From the NCBI GenBank assembly GCA_016223135.1, contig JACRPQ010000005.1, positions 1-64,000 of the forward strand: a DNA stretch of 64,000 nucleotides, read 5' to 3'. Position numbers and translations under genes: made by a program. The DNA is from Chloroflexota bacterium (GTDB taxonomy: Bacteria > Chloroflexota > Anaerolineae > Anaerolineales > Villigracilaceae). The first letter of the stretch is position 1. Each line of letters starts with the position of its first letter. A model generated the notes under the pieces. That model made no database searches and was not told the DNA's origin. It saw nothing but the letters and a program-made list of their open reading frames with translations. Positions 52,235 through 61,377 of the stretch are shown here, one piece after another.

Positions 52235-52289
52235 GTTAACCCGCTCTTAAACAATCCTTGAACGGCTCTTAAACGCCCTTTGCTACACT
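52235..52289 (+). promoter_or_regulatory. Pho-box-like tandem repeats and -10 box before the PHP gene
   Basis: Four 8-mers with 3-bp spacers: GTTAACCC (52235), CTTAAACA (52246), CTTGAACG (52257) and CTTAAACG (52268). The -10 box TACACT (52284-52289) starts 16 bp after the last unit. This matches the cyanobacterial Pho box layout (YTTAAYYW, 3-bp gaps). The same geometry occurs before pstS. Confidence 0.7.
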
Positions 52290-52312
52290 GATGGGGAAAA
52301 CAAAGGAGCAAT

Positions 52313-53020
52313 ATGGGACTTGCCGACCTGCACATTCACACTCTTTATAGTTACGACGGCACCGCCTCCGTACCTGCCGTTTTGAAGCGCGCCCGGCAGT
52401 CTGGCTTGGATGTCATCGCCATCACCGACCACGATGAAATCAGAGGCTCTCTCAAGGCGCTGGAACTTGCCTCCACCTATGGAATCGAAGTCATTCCCGG
52501 CATCGAGGTAACCACCGCTGAAGGCGACCTGCTGGCGCTCAACGTCACGGAGAAAATTCCGCCCGCCAAATCCTTAATCGAGACCATTTTCAAAGTTGGG
52601 GAGTTGGGCGGCTTTTGCATTGCCCCGCACCCCATGGCAGGCGGACTTGGCATGAAAAGTCTGAGCGCCTACTCAATTTTGAAAGCCCTCCGCCATGCGG
52701 ACGTGCCTCGTATTCTCATTGCCATCGAAACCTACAACGCCACGACCATAGACAGGATGAGCAATCACTACGCCCGCATCCTGGCGGAACGATTGAACAT
52801 TCCCCAAACCGCCAGCAGCGACGCCCACGTCATAGAAGCCATTGGGCTGGGCGCGACCGAGTTCGACGGTTATACCGCCTCTGACCTGATTGCCGCTCTG
52901 CAAAACGGAAACATCCGCATTCGCAAACAGCGCGAGTGGAACTCCGCCCGCATTCTCGGCAGTTGGGCAACAAACTACCTCGGCAGTGTTTTCCTCCGCC
53001 TGGCACAGATGCACGGATAG
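52313..53020 (+). CDS. PHP-domain phosphoesterase
   Basis: A 235-aa protein of the PHP superfamily (TrpH/YciV-like trinuclear metal phosphoesterases). The motifs are ADLHIHTLYSYDG, ITDHDEI, Glu in IPGIEVTT, APHPMAG, and SSDAHV. AAAGGAG precedes the ATG. The Pho-box-like promoter suggests phosphate-starvation induction, so it may release phosphate from nucleotides or sugar phosphates. Two small ORFs and surE follow in the same direction. Confidence 0.92.
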   Translation: MGLADLHIHTLYSYDGTASVPAVLKRARQSGLDVIAITDHDEIRGSLKALELASTYGIEVIPGIEVTTAEGDLLALNVTEKIPPAKSLIETIFKVGELGGFCIAPHPMAGGLGMKSLSAYSILKALRHADVPRILIAIETYNATTIDRMSNHYARILAERLNIPQTASSDAHVIEAIGLGATEFDGYTASDLIAALQNGNIRIRKQREWNSARILGSWATNYLGSVFLRLAQMHG

Positions 53021-53030
53021 GATGCTCTGC

Positions 53031-53093
53031 ATGGAAGCGCTTCTCATTATCACCGCTTTCCTGTTTCTTGTGGCAATTTTCAAGGAGAAATAA
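53031..53093 (+). CDS. 20-aa hydrophobic small ORF
   Basis: MEALLIITAFLFLVAIFKEK: one TM-length helix with a charged end. AGGA lies 7-8 nt before the ATG, 10 bp after the PHP stop. An ATG at 53022 would add three residues. The SD of the next small ORF is inside its last codons. Likely real by context, function unknown. Confidence 0.5.
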   Translation: MEALLIITAFLFLVAIFKEK

Positions 53094-53094
53094 C

Positions 53095-53202
53095 ATGGAA
53101 ATACTCTTTCTCTACGCCATGATCGTCAGCCTCATCGTTGTCTTTACCATAGACACGTTCCAAAAATGGCAGAATGATTTGAAAAGCAATCAACCAAAAT
53201 GA
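53095..53202 (+). CDS. 35-aa single-TM small protein coupled to surE
   Basis: AAGGAG stands 7 nt before the ATG at 53095. The product starts MEILFLYAMIVSLIVVFTID (one TM helix) and ends polar (FQKWQNDLKSNQPK). The stop overlaps the surE ATG (ATGA), a strong sign of genuine translation. It could anchor or regulate a neighbouring phosphatase; function unknown. Confidence 0.65.
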   Translation: MEILFLYAMIVSLIVVFTIDTFQKWQNDLKSNQPK

Positions 53203-54032
53203 CCAAACATATCCTTGTCACCAATGACGACGGCGTCTCCGCGCCGGGACTTTTGACGCTCGTGCAAGAAATGCGCCGGCTGGGAAAAGTATCGGTGCTT
53301 GCGCCCGACCGAAACTGGTCCGGAGGCGGACACGTCAAAACGCTCGACCGCGCCCTGCGCGTCAAGGAAGTGCGTCTTGCCGACGGCACACAGGCATTTG
53401 CCAGCGACGGCGCTCCATCCGATTGCGTTGCGCTTGCCATACTTGGATTCATCAAAGAGCCGATTGACCTGGTCGTCTCCGGCATCAACGCCGGCGCCAA
53501 CCTCGGACACGACGTGACCTACTCCGGCACCGTCACCGCCGCAATGGAAGCCGTCATCGCCGGCATCCCCGGCATCGCTGTCTCGCTCGAAACGATGGAA
53601 AATCACATCGGCGATGTAGACTACGGACCCGCCGCCCGCGCCGCAGCAAAGATCGTCCGCCAGGTCATCGAGAACGGTCTGACTCACGAAGTCCTGCTCA
53701 ACATCAATGTGCCTTTTTTCCCCGACGACCGGATTCGCGGCATTCGCATCACCCGCCAGGGACTGCGCGTTTACCACAGCCGCCTCGACGAACGCATTGA
53801 CCCGCGCGGCAAACCCTATTACTGGATCGGCGGCGACGCGCCCACCGGCGTCCCCGAACGCGGCACCGACGTGGGCGCTCTGGCGGAGGGCTTTGTCTCC
53901 GTCACCCCGCTTCAACTTGACCTGACCGCCTACCGCGCCATCACCGACCTCCACACCTGGCGCTGGGACGAAGCGTCTGATACTGCTGCGCTGCTTGAAG
54001 CCGAAAAATTAACCCTCTTTCGCAAAGATTGA
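53199..54032 (+). CDS. surE: 5'/3'-nucleotidase SurE
   Basis: A 277-aa metal-dependent nucleotidase/phosphatase. LVTNDDGVSAPGL holds the metal-binding Asp pair, then APDRNWSGGG with the Ser/Asn site, SDGAPSDCV and VSGINAGANLGHDVTYSGTVTAAMEA. Length and motifs are normal. With the PHP phosphoesterase upstream it fits phosphate scavenging. Confidence 0.96.
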   Translation: MTKHILVTNDDGVSAPGLLTLVQEMRRLGKVSVLAPDRNWSGGGHVKTLDRALRVKEVRLADGTQAFASDGAPSDCVALAILGFIKEPIDLVVSGINAGANLGHDVTYSGTVTAAMEAVIAGIPGIAVSLETMENHIGDVDYGPAARAAAKIVRQVIENGLTHEVLLNINVPFFPDDRIRGIRITRQGLRVYHSRLDERIDPRGKPYYWIGGDAPTGVPERGTDVGALAEGFVSVTPLQLDLTAYRAITDLHTWRWDEASDTAALLEAEKLTLFRKD

Positions 54033-54138
54033 GCGTTATCTTCGTAGTTCAACTCGTCTTCAGTTCAGACCTTCAGGGTGATGCCTGATCGAGCAATCAC
54101 ATCTTCTCCTCCTTGTGTCGTCTCCTGCGGGAGACAGG

Positions 54139-54172
54139 CTGTCCGCCGTGGCGCCGGCGGACAGTTTATTTA
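54139..54172 (+). terminator. terminator of the PHP-surE operon
   Basis: CTGTCCGCCG / CGGCGGACAG (54139-54148 / 54155-54164) followed by TTTATTTA. Confidence 0.85.
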
Positions 54173-54182
54173 ACCACCTGAA

Positions 54183-54269
54183 TTCGGGATAACGCTTTTG
54201 AATCGTCCCGAAGGCTTTTGACGCAGCGGGTTCGAGAGCAGAATCAGCCTTCGGGACGCTTATCCCGAA
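54183..54269. repeat. nested double palindrome
   Basis: Outer arms TTCGGGATAA / TTATCCCGAA (54183-54192 / 54260-54269) and inner arms GTCCCGAAGGCT / AGCCTTCGGGAC (54205-54216 / 54246-54257) form an 87-bp long-range stem. Single copy in the window. Confidence 0.75.
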
Positions 54270-54280
54270 CTGACATTATT

Positions 54281-54368
54281 AACTCATCTTACGCGGTAGC
54301 GCGAGATTTATCTCGCGTTTTCGGGCGACATAAATGTCGCCCTACGAAGGAACTGCGTAAGGTGAGTT
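54281..54368. repeat. dispersed palindromic repeat A (88-bp form)
   Basis: Arms AACTCATCTTACGC and GCGTAAGGTGAGTT; the core GCGAGATTTATCTCGCG and GCGACATAAATGTCGC is almost the same as at 34535-34614. Non-coding; 54369-54434 shows nothing else. Confidence 0.88.
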
Positions 54369-54434
54369 ATTAACTCCGCTCCAGCCCAAACAACGCCAAA
54401 GAAGCGATATGAATGCCGCCCTGCCTGCAAATCT

Positions 54435-54489
54435 CTTAACAAGACGTTAACCCATCCTTCCATTGCCATTAAAAGGCGATTGTTATCAT
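54435..54489 (+). promoter_or_regulatory. Pho-box-like tandem repeats and -10 box before pstS
   Basis: 8-mers CTTAACAA (54435), GTTAACCC (54446), CTTCCATT (54457) and ATTAAAAG (54468) with 3-bp spacers. The first two are strong. TATCAT (54484-54489) begins 16 bp after the last unit start, the same offset as before the PHP gene. Confidence 0.68.
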
Positions 54490-54520
54490 CACGTTGTTAC
54501 AAAATCAAAGGAGAAAAGAA

Positions 54521-55603
54521 ATGACCAAAACTGTTCGTTCCTTATTGTTCGTGTTCGTCCTGGCAAGCATCGTGCTTGCCGCGTGTGACGCCCCCGCCAC
54601 ACCTGAAACGGTGACCGTCGTTGAAACGAAGGTTGTCGAAAAGATCGTCGAAGTGACCGCCCAGGCGCCTGCCGGTCCCGTGGAAGGCACCATCCTCGTG
54701 GACGGCTCCAGCACGGTCGCGCCCATCACCGCTGCCGTTGCGGAAGAATTCCAGGCGGAGTTCCCCGAAGTGCGCGTCCCGGTCGGCATTTCCGGCACGG
54801 GCGGCGGCTTCAAGAAGTTCTGCGTTGGCGAGACCGATATTTCCGACGCATCCCGCCCCATCAAAGAATCCGAAACCGAACTGTGCAAGCAGAACGGCGT
54901 TGAATACGTTGAATTGCCCGTTGCGTTCGACGGTCTGGCTGTGTTGGTCAACCCCGCCAACGACTTCGTTTCCTGCCTGACAAAAGAAGAACTCAAGAAG
55001 ATTTGGTCGCCCGAAGCGGAAGGCGTCATCACCAATTGGAGCCAAGTGCGTGAAGGCTTCCCCGATCAGCCGCTTGCTCTCTACGGTCCAGGCGTCGACT
55101 CCGGCACCTATGACTACTTCACCGAAGCCATCGTCGGCAAGGAAGGTTCGAGCCGCGGCGACTTCCTCCCCAGCGAAGACGACAACGTCCTCGTGCAGGG
55201 CATCGCCGGCGACGTGAACGCCCTTGGCTTCTTCGGTCTCGCGTACTACGAAGAGAACAAGGATAAACTCAAACTGGTGGCGATTGACAACGGCGACGGC
55301 AACTGCGTCGAACCGAATGCCGAAACGGTCGCCAGCGGAACCTACCAGCCGCTCTCCCGCCCGCTGTTCATCTACGTCAACCGCGCCCGCATTGACCAGA
55401 AGGACGAAATCAGCGCCTTCATCCAGTTCTACCTCCAAAACGCCGGCGCGCTCTCTGCCGAAGTCGGCTACATCCCGCTGACCGATGAAATCTACGCCCT
55501 GGCGCAGAAACGCTACGACGCCCGCGTGACCGGCTCCATTTTCGAAGGTCTCGGCTCCACCGTCGGCGTCTCGCTTGCGGACCTGCTGGCGAAGGAAAAG
55601 TAA
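54521..55603 (+). CDS. pstS: phosphate-binding lipoprotein PstS (first)
   Basis: 360 aa from the ATG at 54521 (AAAGGAG upstream). Lipobox VLAAC, a short Thr/Val-rich tether, then the PstS fold. Phosphate-site segments [30 protein letters not shown] and [12 protein letters not shown] are visible. It is the first gene of the high-affinity phosphate importer; two hairpins follow it, giving higher levels of the binding protein. A Pho-box-like array precedes it. Confidence 0.95.
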   Translation: MTKTVRSLLFVFVLASIVLAACDAPATPETVTVVETKVVEKIVEVTAQAPAGPVEGTILVDGSSTVAPITAAVAEEFQAEFPEVRVPVGISGTGGGFKKFCVGETDISDASRPIKESETELCKQNGVEYVELPVAFDGLAVLVNPANDFVSCLTKEELKKIWSPEAEGVITNWSQVREGFPDQPLALYGPGVDSGTYDYFTEAIVGKEGSSRGDFLPSEDDNVLVQGIAGDVNALGFFGLAYYEENKDKLKLVAIDNGDGNCVEPNAETVASGTYQPLSRPLFIYVNRARIDQKDEISAFIQFYLQNAGALSAEVGYIPLTDEIYALAQKRYDARVTGSIFEGLGSTVGVSLADLLAKEK

Positions 55604-55612
55604 GACCCGTAA

Positions 55613-55690
55613 AGACCCTAAAGTTTCCAAAAACCTTTAGGGTCTATGTATCAGACTTCGGAAGTCTAGAAGACTTCCGAAGTCTGATTT
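55613..55690 (+). terminator. two hairpins between pstS and pstC
   Basis: AGACCCTAAAG / CTTTAGGGTCT (55613-55623 / 55635-55645), then an 18-bp perfect stem with a 3-nt loop (55650-55667 / 55671-55688) followed by TT. They probably cause partial termination or 3' protection of pstS mRNA. The first shares its core with repeat B. Confidence 0.8.
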
Positions 55691-55727
55691 ACCCTGTCAC
55701 CCCTTACCGCCTGTCTAAAGGAGTCGT

Positions 55728-56657
55728 ATGCAAGAAAGTAAACTTGTAACCGACGTTGTCTTCTTGCGCGCCCGCGCCGATCACGACCGCCGCGAAGGAA
55801 TCATCCGCGCGGTTCTGCTGTTATTCTCCATTGTCTCCGTCTTCACCACGCTGGGCATCATTGCCGTCCTGCTTCAGGAAACCATCCTGTTCTTTCAGGA
55901 AGTTTCCATCGTAGAGTTTTTCACAGATACCGTCTGGACGCCGCTGTTTGCCTCCAAAAAGTTTGGCGTCCTGCCGCTGGTGAACGGCACCCTCCTCGTG
56001 GCGGCGGGCGCCATGCTCATCGCCCTGCCGCTCGGTCTGCTTGCCGCCATCTACCTTAGCGAATACGCCAGCGACCGCGCCCGCAAAATCCTCAAGCCCA
56101 TGCTCGAAATATTGGCAGGCGTGCCGACCGTCGTCTATGGTTATTTCGCGCTGACCTTCATCACGCCCTTGCTTCAAAAAATCTGGTCCGAAACCCAAGC
56201 CTTCAACGCCCTCAGCGCCAGCATCGTCATGGGCTTCATGATCCTACCCCTCGTCGCCTCACTCTCCGAAGACGCCATGTCGGCGGTGCCGCAGTCGCTT
56301 CGGCAGGCGGCGTATGCGCTTGGCGCGACCCGCCTCGAGGTCACGCTGCGAACCGTCCTTCCCGCCGCGCTTTCGGGCATCTCCGCCGCGTTCATCCTCG
56401 CCGTCTCCCGCGCCATCGGCGAGACCATGATCGTCGCCATTGCCGCCGGGCAGCAGCCCAAACTCACCCTCAATCCGCTCCAATCCATCGAAACCATGAC
56501 CGCCTACATCGTCCAGGTCAGCCTCGGCGACACGCCGCAGCAAAGCATCGCTTACAAAACCATCTTTGCCGTCGGCATGTTACTCTTCACAATGACGCTG
56601 ACGATGAATTTGATCAGCAACTGGCTGACGCGCCGCTATCGGGAGGTGTACGAATGA
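55728..56657 (+). CDS. pstC: phosphate ABC transporter permease PstC (first)
   Basis: A 309-aa permease with six TM helices. [20 protein letters not shown] is the PstC pattern. The EAA-like loop is [28 protein letters not shown] and [15 protein letters not shown] is diagnostic. SD AAGGAG precedes the ATG. The stop overlaps pstA (ATGA). Confidence 0.95.
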   Translation: MQESKLVTDVVFLRARADHDRREGIIRAVLLLFSIVSVFTTLGIIAVLLQETILFFQEVSIVEFFTDTVWTPLFASKKFGVLPLVNGTLLVAAGAMLIALPLGLLAAIYLSEYASDRARKILKPMLEILAGVPTVVYGYFALTFITPLLQKIWSETQAFNALSASIVMGFMILPLVASLSEDAMSAVPQSLRQAAYALGATRLEVTLRTVLPAALSGISAAFILAVSRAIGETMIVAIAAGQQPKLTLNPLQSIETMTAYIVQVSLGDTPQQSIAYKTIFAVGMLLFTMTLTMNLISNWLTRRYREVYE

Positions 56658-57541
56658 ACGGACTCTTCGCCAACGAAAACGGACGCTTCGCACCCCGCCT
56701 CAGCCTGCGTCTGCGCTTCGGACGCGTTTTCCAATTCCTCAGCCTCGCCGCCGTGACCCTCGGCTTGATCATGCTCTCCGTCCTGCTGATTGACATCATC
56801 CTCGACGGCTACAAATGGCTGCGCCCCGAATTCTTCACCGAGTTCCCCTCGCGTTTCCCCGAAAAATCGGGGCTGCGCTCCGCCCTGCAAGGTTCGCTGT
56901 GGATGATCAGCCTGACCGCGCTGATGGCGTTCCCGGTCGGCGTGGGCGCGGCAATCTATCTCGAAGAATACGCCAGCGACAACTGGTTCACACGCCTTAT
57001 TGAAATCAACATCGCCAACCTGGCGGGCGTGCCGTCCATCATTTACGGCTTGCTCGGCTTGGGCTTGTTCGTGCGCGGGCTGGAACTGGGACGCAGCGTG
57101 CTGGCTGGCTCGATGACCATGGCTTTATTGGTCTTGCCCATCATCATCGTCTCGGGGCGCGAGGCGATCCGCGCCGTGCCGCAGTCGGTGCGTCATGCCT
57201 CGCTGGCATTGGGCGCGACCCAATGGCAGACCATCCAAAACCACGTCCTGCCCTACGCCATGCCCGGCATCCTCACGGGAACCATCCTTGCCATGTCGCG
57301 CGCCATCGGCGAAACCGCTCCGCTCATCACCATCGGCGCCCTCACCTACATCCGCTTCGACCTCAAAGGTCCGCTGGATTTGTTCACCGTCCTGCCGATT
57401 CAGATTTTCAACTGGGTCTCGCTGCCCAAAGCGGAATTTCAGCAGCTGGCGGCGGCGGGCATTATCGTCCTGCTGGCGGTTCTGCTCAGCCTGAACGCGC
57501 TGGCGATTGTGCTGAGGAATAAATTGCAAATCAGGTGGTAA
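56654..57541 (+). CDS. pstA: phosphate ABC transporter permease PstA (first)
   Basis: A 295-aa permease with six TM helices, coupled to pst[39 protein letters not shown] is the PstA signature region, and [22 protein letters not shown] the coupling loop, with [15 protein letters not shown]. It pairs with PstC in the membrane. Confidence 0.95.
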   Translation: MNGLFANENGRFAPRLSLRLRFGRVFQFLSLAAVTLGLIMLSVLLIDIILDGYKWLRPEFFTEFPSRFPEKSGLRSALQGSLWMISLTALMAFPVGVGAAIYLEEYASDNWFTRLIEINIANLAGVPSIIYGLLGLGLFVRGLELGRSVLAGSMTMALLVLPIIIVSGREAIRAVPQSVRHASLALGATQWQTIQNHVLPYAMPGILTGTILAMSRAIGETAPLITIGALTYIRFDLKGPLDLFTVLPIQIFNWVSLPKAEFQQLAAAGIIVLLAVLLSLNALAIVLRNKLQIRW

Positions 57542-57546
57542 ATTCC

Positions 57547-57595
57547 CCCTCACCCCTGTCCCCTCTCCCACATGGGAGAGGGGCAGGGGTGAGGG
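57547..57595. repeat. palindromic repeat D, intergenic copy
   Basis: CCCTCACCCCTG (57547-57558) pairs with CAGGGGTGAGGG (57584-57595), and CCCTCTCCCA with TGGGAGAGGG inside. It fills the gap between pstA and pstB. The same motif is translated inside the ATPase gene at 45.7 kb. Confidence 0.82.
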
Positions 57596-57609
57596 TCAAC
57601 AGGTGACTT

Positions 57610-58392
57610 ATGCTCGAACAACACGAAATCGCTCTCTCTGTCAAAAATCTCAACGTCTATTACGGCGGCTTTCACGCCCTGGATAACATCTCGCTGGAGA
57701 TACCGGCGCGGCAAATCACCGCCATCATCGGACCCTCGGGCTGCGGCAAATCCACGTTCCTGCGCTGTTTCAACCGCATGAACGACCTCGTTCCCACCGC
57801 CCGCGTGGAAGGCACAGCGCTGTTCTACGGACAAAACATCTACGACCCAAAAATCAACCCGGTGGAAGTGCGCCGTCACATCGGCATGGTGTTTCAGAAG
57901 CCGAATCCGTTTCCCAAATCCATTTACGAGAACGTGGCATACGGCGCGCGCATCAACGGCTACAAAGGCGACATGGACGAACTGGTGGAGCGCAGTCTGC
58001 GCGCCGCCGCGCTGTGGGACGAAGTGAAGGACAACCTGAAAAAGTCCGCGCTGGCGCTTTCGGGCGGACAGCAGCAGCGGTTGTGCATCGCCCGCGCCAT
58101 CGCGGTCGAGCCGCAGGTCATTCTCATGGACGAACCCGCCTCCGCCCTCGACCCGATTGCCACGCTCAAAATCGAAGAGTTGATGCAGGAACTCAAGAAG
58201 TTCTACACCATCGTCATCGTCACCCACAACATGCAGCAAGCCGCGCGCGTCTCCGATTACACCGCCATGATGATGCTGTCCAAAGAAGGCTCGCGCGCCG
58301 GCACGGTCATCGAGTTCGGTCCCACCTCTCAAATCTTCACCAAACCCAAAGACAAACGCACCGAAGATTACGTCACCGGGCGGTTTGGCTGA
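57610..58392 (+). CDS. pstB: phosphate ABC transporter ATP-binding protein PstB (first)
   Basis: A 260-aa ATPase. Walker [11 protein letters not shown]-loop [17 protein letters not shown], signature LSGGQQQR, Walker [14 protein letters not shown] and switch [14 protein letters not shown]. All PstB hallmarks are canonical. It energises PstC/PstA. Confidence 0.96.
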   Translation: MLEQHEIALSVKNLNVYYGGFHALDNISLEIPARQITAIIGPSGCGKSTFLRCFNRMNDLVPTARVEGTALFYGQNIYDPKINPVEVRRHIGMVFQKPNPFPKSIYENVAYGARINGYKGDMDELVERSLRAAALWDEVKDNLKKSALALSGGQQQRLCIARAIAVEPQVILMDEPASALDPIATLKIEELMQELKKFYTIVIVTHNMQQAARVSDYTAMMMLSKEGSRAGTVIEFGPTSQIFTKPKDKRTEDYVTGRFG

Positions 58393-58435
58393 TATTTGGC
58401 GATATAATACGCACAACAATTAAAGTCGAGGATAT

Positions 58436-59125
58436 ATGCTGAGAAAAACTTTTGAAACCGAAATTCAACAGGTGAAGGACGAAGTTCTCGTGTTGGGCAG
58501 CATGGTCGAACAGGCAATCCTCAACACGGTGGAAGCCCTGAAGAAGCGGGACATCAAGGCATCTGAGGAAATTCTCAAGGCGGACAAACTTATCAACCAG
58601 AAGCGTTTCGACATCGAAAACAAACTGATGATTTTGATCGCCACGCAGCAGCCGATGGCGCGCGACCTGCGTCTGCTCGCTTCGTGCATGGAAATCATCT
58701 CCGAACTCGAGCGCATGGGCGATTACGCCAAAGGCATCGCCAACATCAACATCCGCATGGGAGACGACCCCCTGCTCAAGCCGCTCATTGACATCCCCCG
58801 CATGGCGCAAAAAGACGTGGACATGCTGCACCGCGCCCTGACGGCTTTTGTCAACGAAGACGCCGAAACGGCAAAGGCGATTCCCGTCGAAGACGATGAA
58901 GTAGATGCTCTCTACAATCAAATTTACCGCGAACTGATGACCTTTATCATTCAGGACCCCAAGACCATCGAACGCGCCAACTGGCTGTTATGGGTGGCGC
59001 ACAACCTTGAGCGCGTCGCCGACCGTGTGACCAACATCTGCGAGCGGACCGTTTTCATCGTCACCGGTGAAATGGCTGAGATCAAAGCCACCGACGATGA
59101 GTTTTGGAAGAGCCAGAAGAAGTGA
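58436..59125 (+). CDS. phoU: phosphate transport regulator PhoU
   Basis: A 229-aa protein of two three-helix bundles, each with a metal-binding E(D)xxxD-like patch (ELERMGDYAKGIANINI and NLERVADRVTNICERT). It links Pst activity to the Pho two-component sensor. A TATAAT at 58403-58408 and GAGG before the ATG suggest an extra internal promoter. Confidence 0.95.
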   Translation: MLRKTFETEIQQVKDEVLVLGSMVEQAILNTVEALKKRDIKASEEILKADKLINQKRFDIENKLMILIATQQPMARDLRLLASCMEIISELERMGDYAKGIANINIRMGDDPLLKPLIDIPRMAQKDVDMLHRALTAFVNEDAETAKAIPVEDDEVDALYNQIYRELMTFIIQDPKTIERANWLLWVAHNLERVADRVTNICERTVFIVTGEMAEIKATDDEFWKSQKK

Positions 59126-59138
59126 GGGGTGGGAGAGT

Positions 59139-59214
59139 AAACAGTAATCAGTGAGCAGTGAACAGTAATCAGTGAACAGTAAACAGTAATTGGTAATTGG
59201 TAATTGGTAATGAA
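59139..59214. repeat. heptamer tandem array (CAGTGAA/CAGTAAT then TTGGTAA units)
   Basis: About seven CAGTRAN heptamers followed by three TTGGTAA units, between phoU and pstB2. Two array types are joined here. Confidence 0.72.
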
Positions 59215-59250
59215 AAACGAGTGAATGAGAAACATCTCATCCACTCGTTT
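59215..59250. terminator. terminator between phoU and pstB2
   Basis: AAACGAGTG / CACTCGTTT (59215-59223 / 59242-59250) with inner ATGAG / CTCAT pairing. It lies between convergent genes and is usable in either direction. Confidence 0.8.
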
Positions 59251-59267
59251 ACTTTAAGCGCTCACCC

Positions 59268-59337
59268 AACCATTCGACCATTAGACTATCCGACTATTGG
59301 ACTATCAGACTATCCGACTATCCAACTATCCGACTCA
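59268..59337. repeat. short tandem array (GACTATCC/GACTATTGG units)
   Basis: About seven imperfect 8-9-bp units of GACTATCC type, ending three bp before the pstB2 stop codon on the opposite strand. Confidence 0.7.
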
Positions 59338-59339
59338 AA

Positions 59340-60101
59340 TTACCCCATCCTCCCCGTGATATACGCTTCGGTCAATTCCTGCCTGGGATTGGTAAACATG
59401 GCGTTCGTCTCGGAAAATTCCACCAGTTCTCCCAGCCAGAAGAAACCCGTGTAATCCGATACGCGCGCCGCCTGCTGCATGTTGTGCGTGACGATGACAA
59501 TCGTGTATTCCTGCTTCAGTTCGGCGATTAATTCCTCGATGCGCAGGGTGGCGATTGGGTCGAGCGCGGAAGTGGACTCGTCCATCAAAATGACTTCCGG
59601 CTGGACGGCAATCACCCGCGCGATGCACAGCCTCTGCTGCTGCCCCAGCGACAACCCCAGCGCGTCCTTCTTCAGGTCGTCTTTCACTTCATCCCACAAT
59701 GCGGCGGCGCGCAACGACTTTTCCACCACTTCGTCCAAGTTCACCTTCAACCCCATCACGCGCGGACCAAACGCCACATTATCGTAAATGGACTGCGGAA
59801 ACGGATTCGGCTTCTGGAACACCATTCCCACGCGCTGCCGCAAGGTGACCACATCCATGTCTTCGGCGTGGATGTCTTTTCCGTGCAATAGAATTTTCCC
59901 CTCCACGCGTGTGCCGGGGATGGTGTCGTTCATGCGATTCAGACAGCGCAAAAAGGTGGACTTGCCGCATCCCGAAGGACCGATGAGCGCAGTCACTTTG
60001 CGCGGCGCAATCTCAAGGTTGATGTTCGAGAGCGCCTTCTTGGCGTTGTCATAGTAGAAGTCAAGGCTTTGGACGGAGAAAACAGGTTGCAGGTCGGGCA
60101 T
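59340..60101 (-). CDS. pstB: phosphate ABC transporter ATP-binding protein PstB (second)
   Basis: A 253-aa ATPase, divergent from the second pstS. Walker [10 protein letters not shown] and Q-loop VFQKPNPFP are canonical, but the signature is LSLGQQQR (Gly to Leu) and the post-Walker-B segment is [10 protein letters not shown] (Pro to Ser). Its upstream region is shared with pstS2 over 52 bp. It may serve the second PstS-C-A set. Confidence 0.93.
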   Translation of the reverse strand: MPDLQPVFSVQSLDFYYDNAKKALSNINLEIAPRKVTALIGPSGCGKSTFLRCLNRMNDTIPGTRVEGKILLHGKDIHAEDMDVVTLRQRVGMVFQKPNPFPQSIYDNVAFGPRVMGLKVNLDEVVEKSLRAAALWDEVKDDLKKDALGLSLGQQQRLCIARVIAVQPEVILMDESTSALDPIATLRIEELIAELKQEYTIVIVTHNMQQAARVSDYTGFFWLGELVEFSETNAMFTNPRQELTEAYITGRMG

Positions 60102-60153
60102 GAAGCGATTTTATCATGTTAGCGCCGAATACTTTCGACTATAATTCCTGTCA

Positions 60154-61062
60154 ATGAATCGCATCATCAAACTCATTCTTCTTTTCTTGTTCCTCGCGTC
60201 TTTTCCTCTTGCCTCGTGTAGTTCTACCTCTTCTGCGCAAGCCGCTCCCCCTCCGCCCGCGGCGTACATTGAAAACAAAGGCTCCGATACGATGGTCAAC
60301 CTGGCGCTGGCTTGGGCGGAGGCGTATCAGGATGCGCACCCGGATGTCCGAATCTCAGTGACGGGCGGAGGGTCGGGAACGGGCATCGCTGCGCTCATCA
60401 ACGGCACAGTGGATATTGCCAACGCCTCGCGACAGATTAAGAAAGAAGAAATCGAGGAAGCGCAAGCCAACGGCGGCAACCCGGTGGAGTTCATTGTGGC
60501 GCGCGATGCGATTGCCGTCATCGTCAACCCCGCCAATCCCGTCAGCGAACTGACTCTTCAACAGATCTCCGATATTTACAGCGGCAACATCAACAACTGG
60601 AAGGAAGTCGGCGGGGAAGACCGCCCGATTGTGCGCCTTTCGCGCGAGACCAACTCCGGCACGCATGTATATTTCCTCGAAACGGTTTTGCGGCTGGGAC
60701 AAAAAGAGAACAAGACTCTTTTTTCGATGGATACGCTCCTGCTGCCCTCCTCCGAGGGCATCATCACGGAGGTACGTCAAAACCCCAATGCCATCGGCTA
60801 TGACGGTTTGGGTTATGTGCCTCCCGATTTGAAGGTCATCGCCATTGCCAAAGAGCCGGGCAGCGCCTACGTCCTGCCATCCATAGCGACTGTGAACGAT
60901 AAGAGTTATCCCATCGCGCGCGACCTGTATATGTACACCAACGGAGAACCTGCGGGCATCATCAAGGAATATCTCGATTGGATCCTCTCCAACGAGGCGC
61001 AGGAAATCGTCGCCGAACTGGGGTTTGTGCCTGTTGCCTTCACCGCCGCCCCATCGCCCTGA
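60154..61062 (+). CDS. pstS: phosphate-binding lipoprotein PstS (second)
   Basis: 302 aa. Lipobox FPLASC, then a PstS-family binding domain with NKGSDTMVNL, TGGGSGTGIAALINGTVDIANASR and SRETNSGTHVYFLETVL. Distinct from PstS1 in length and pocket sequence. TATAAT (60140-60145) lies 8 nt before the ATG with no SD, suggesting a leaderless mRNA. No Pho-like repeat was seen. Confidence 0.93.
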   Translation: MNRIIKLILLFLFLASFPLASCSSTSSAQAAPPPPAAYIENKGSDTMVNLALAWAEAYQDAHPDVRISVTGGGSGTGIAALINGTVDIANASRQIKKEEIEEAQANGGNPVEFIVARDAIAVIVNPANPVSELTLQQISDIYSGNINNWKEVGGEDRPIVRLSRETNSGTHVYFLETVLRLGQKENKTLFSMDTLLLPSSEGIITEVRQNPNAIGYDGLGYVPPDLKVIAIAKEPGSAYVLPSIATVNDKSYPIARDLYMYTNGEPAGIIKEYLDWILSNEAQEIVAELGFVPVAFTAAPSP

Positions 61063-61138
61063 GAGCGTGTTCTGCGTAAGAGTGTTCTAAAAGAGCGGCT
61101 GAAAACTCAAATCAACCGCAGATAAAAAAAGGATTCTT

Positions 61139-61236
61139 TACCGTACACAGAAACCCTAAAGGTCTGCTTTCCCGTCGTGAATTTGAGAATTTCCAAAAAA
61201 GACCTTTAGGGTTTTTCACGAGAGAAATGTACGGTA
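61139..61236. repeat. dispersed repeat B, copy 2
   Basis: A 98-bp element with terminal TACCGTACA / TGTACGGTA and internal AAACCCTAAAGGTCT / AGACCTTTAGGGTTT (61151-61165 / 61200-61214). Nearly identical to 23059-23157. The remainder of 61063-61377 has only a TATAAA box near 61341 for pstC2. Confidence 0.88.
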
Positions 61237-61377
61237 GAGAGAAAAAGGATTTCGGCGACCAAAAGCGACAGTTCATCTCAAAATTGGTGTTCATCTGTGG
61301 CTATCTGTGGTTTCCAAAGACTTTCTAACGCTCTGCGCGCTATAAAACAAACGAGGAACTGAGGATAAAGGAGACAA

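Noticed and set aside
51932-52261. 109-aa frame in the gap after yhhN
   Set aside because: It crosses a terminator and part of the Pho-like promoter, and has no SD or family pattern.
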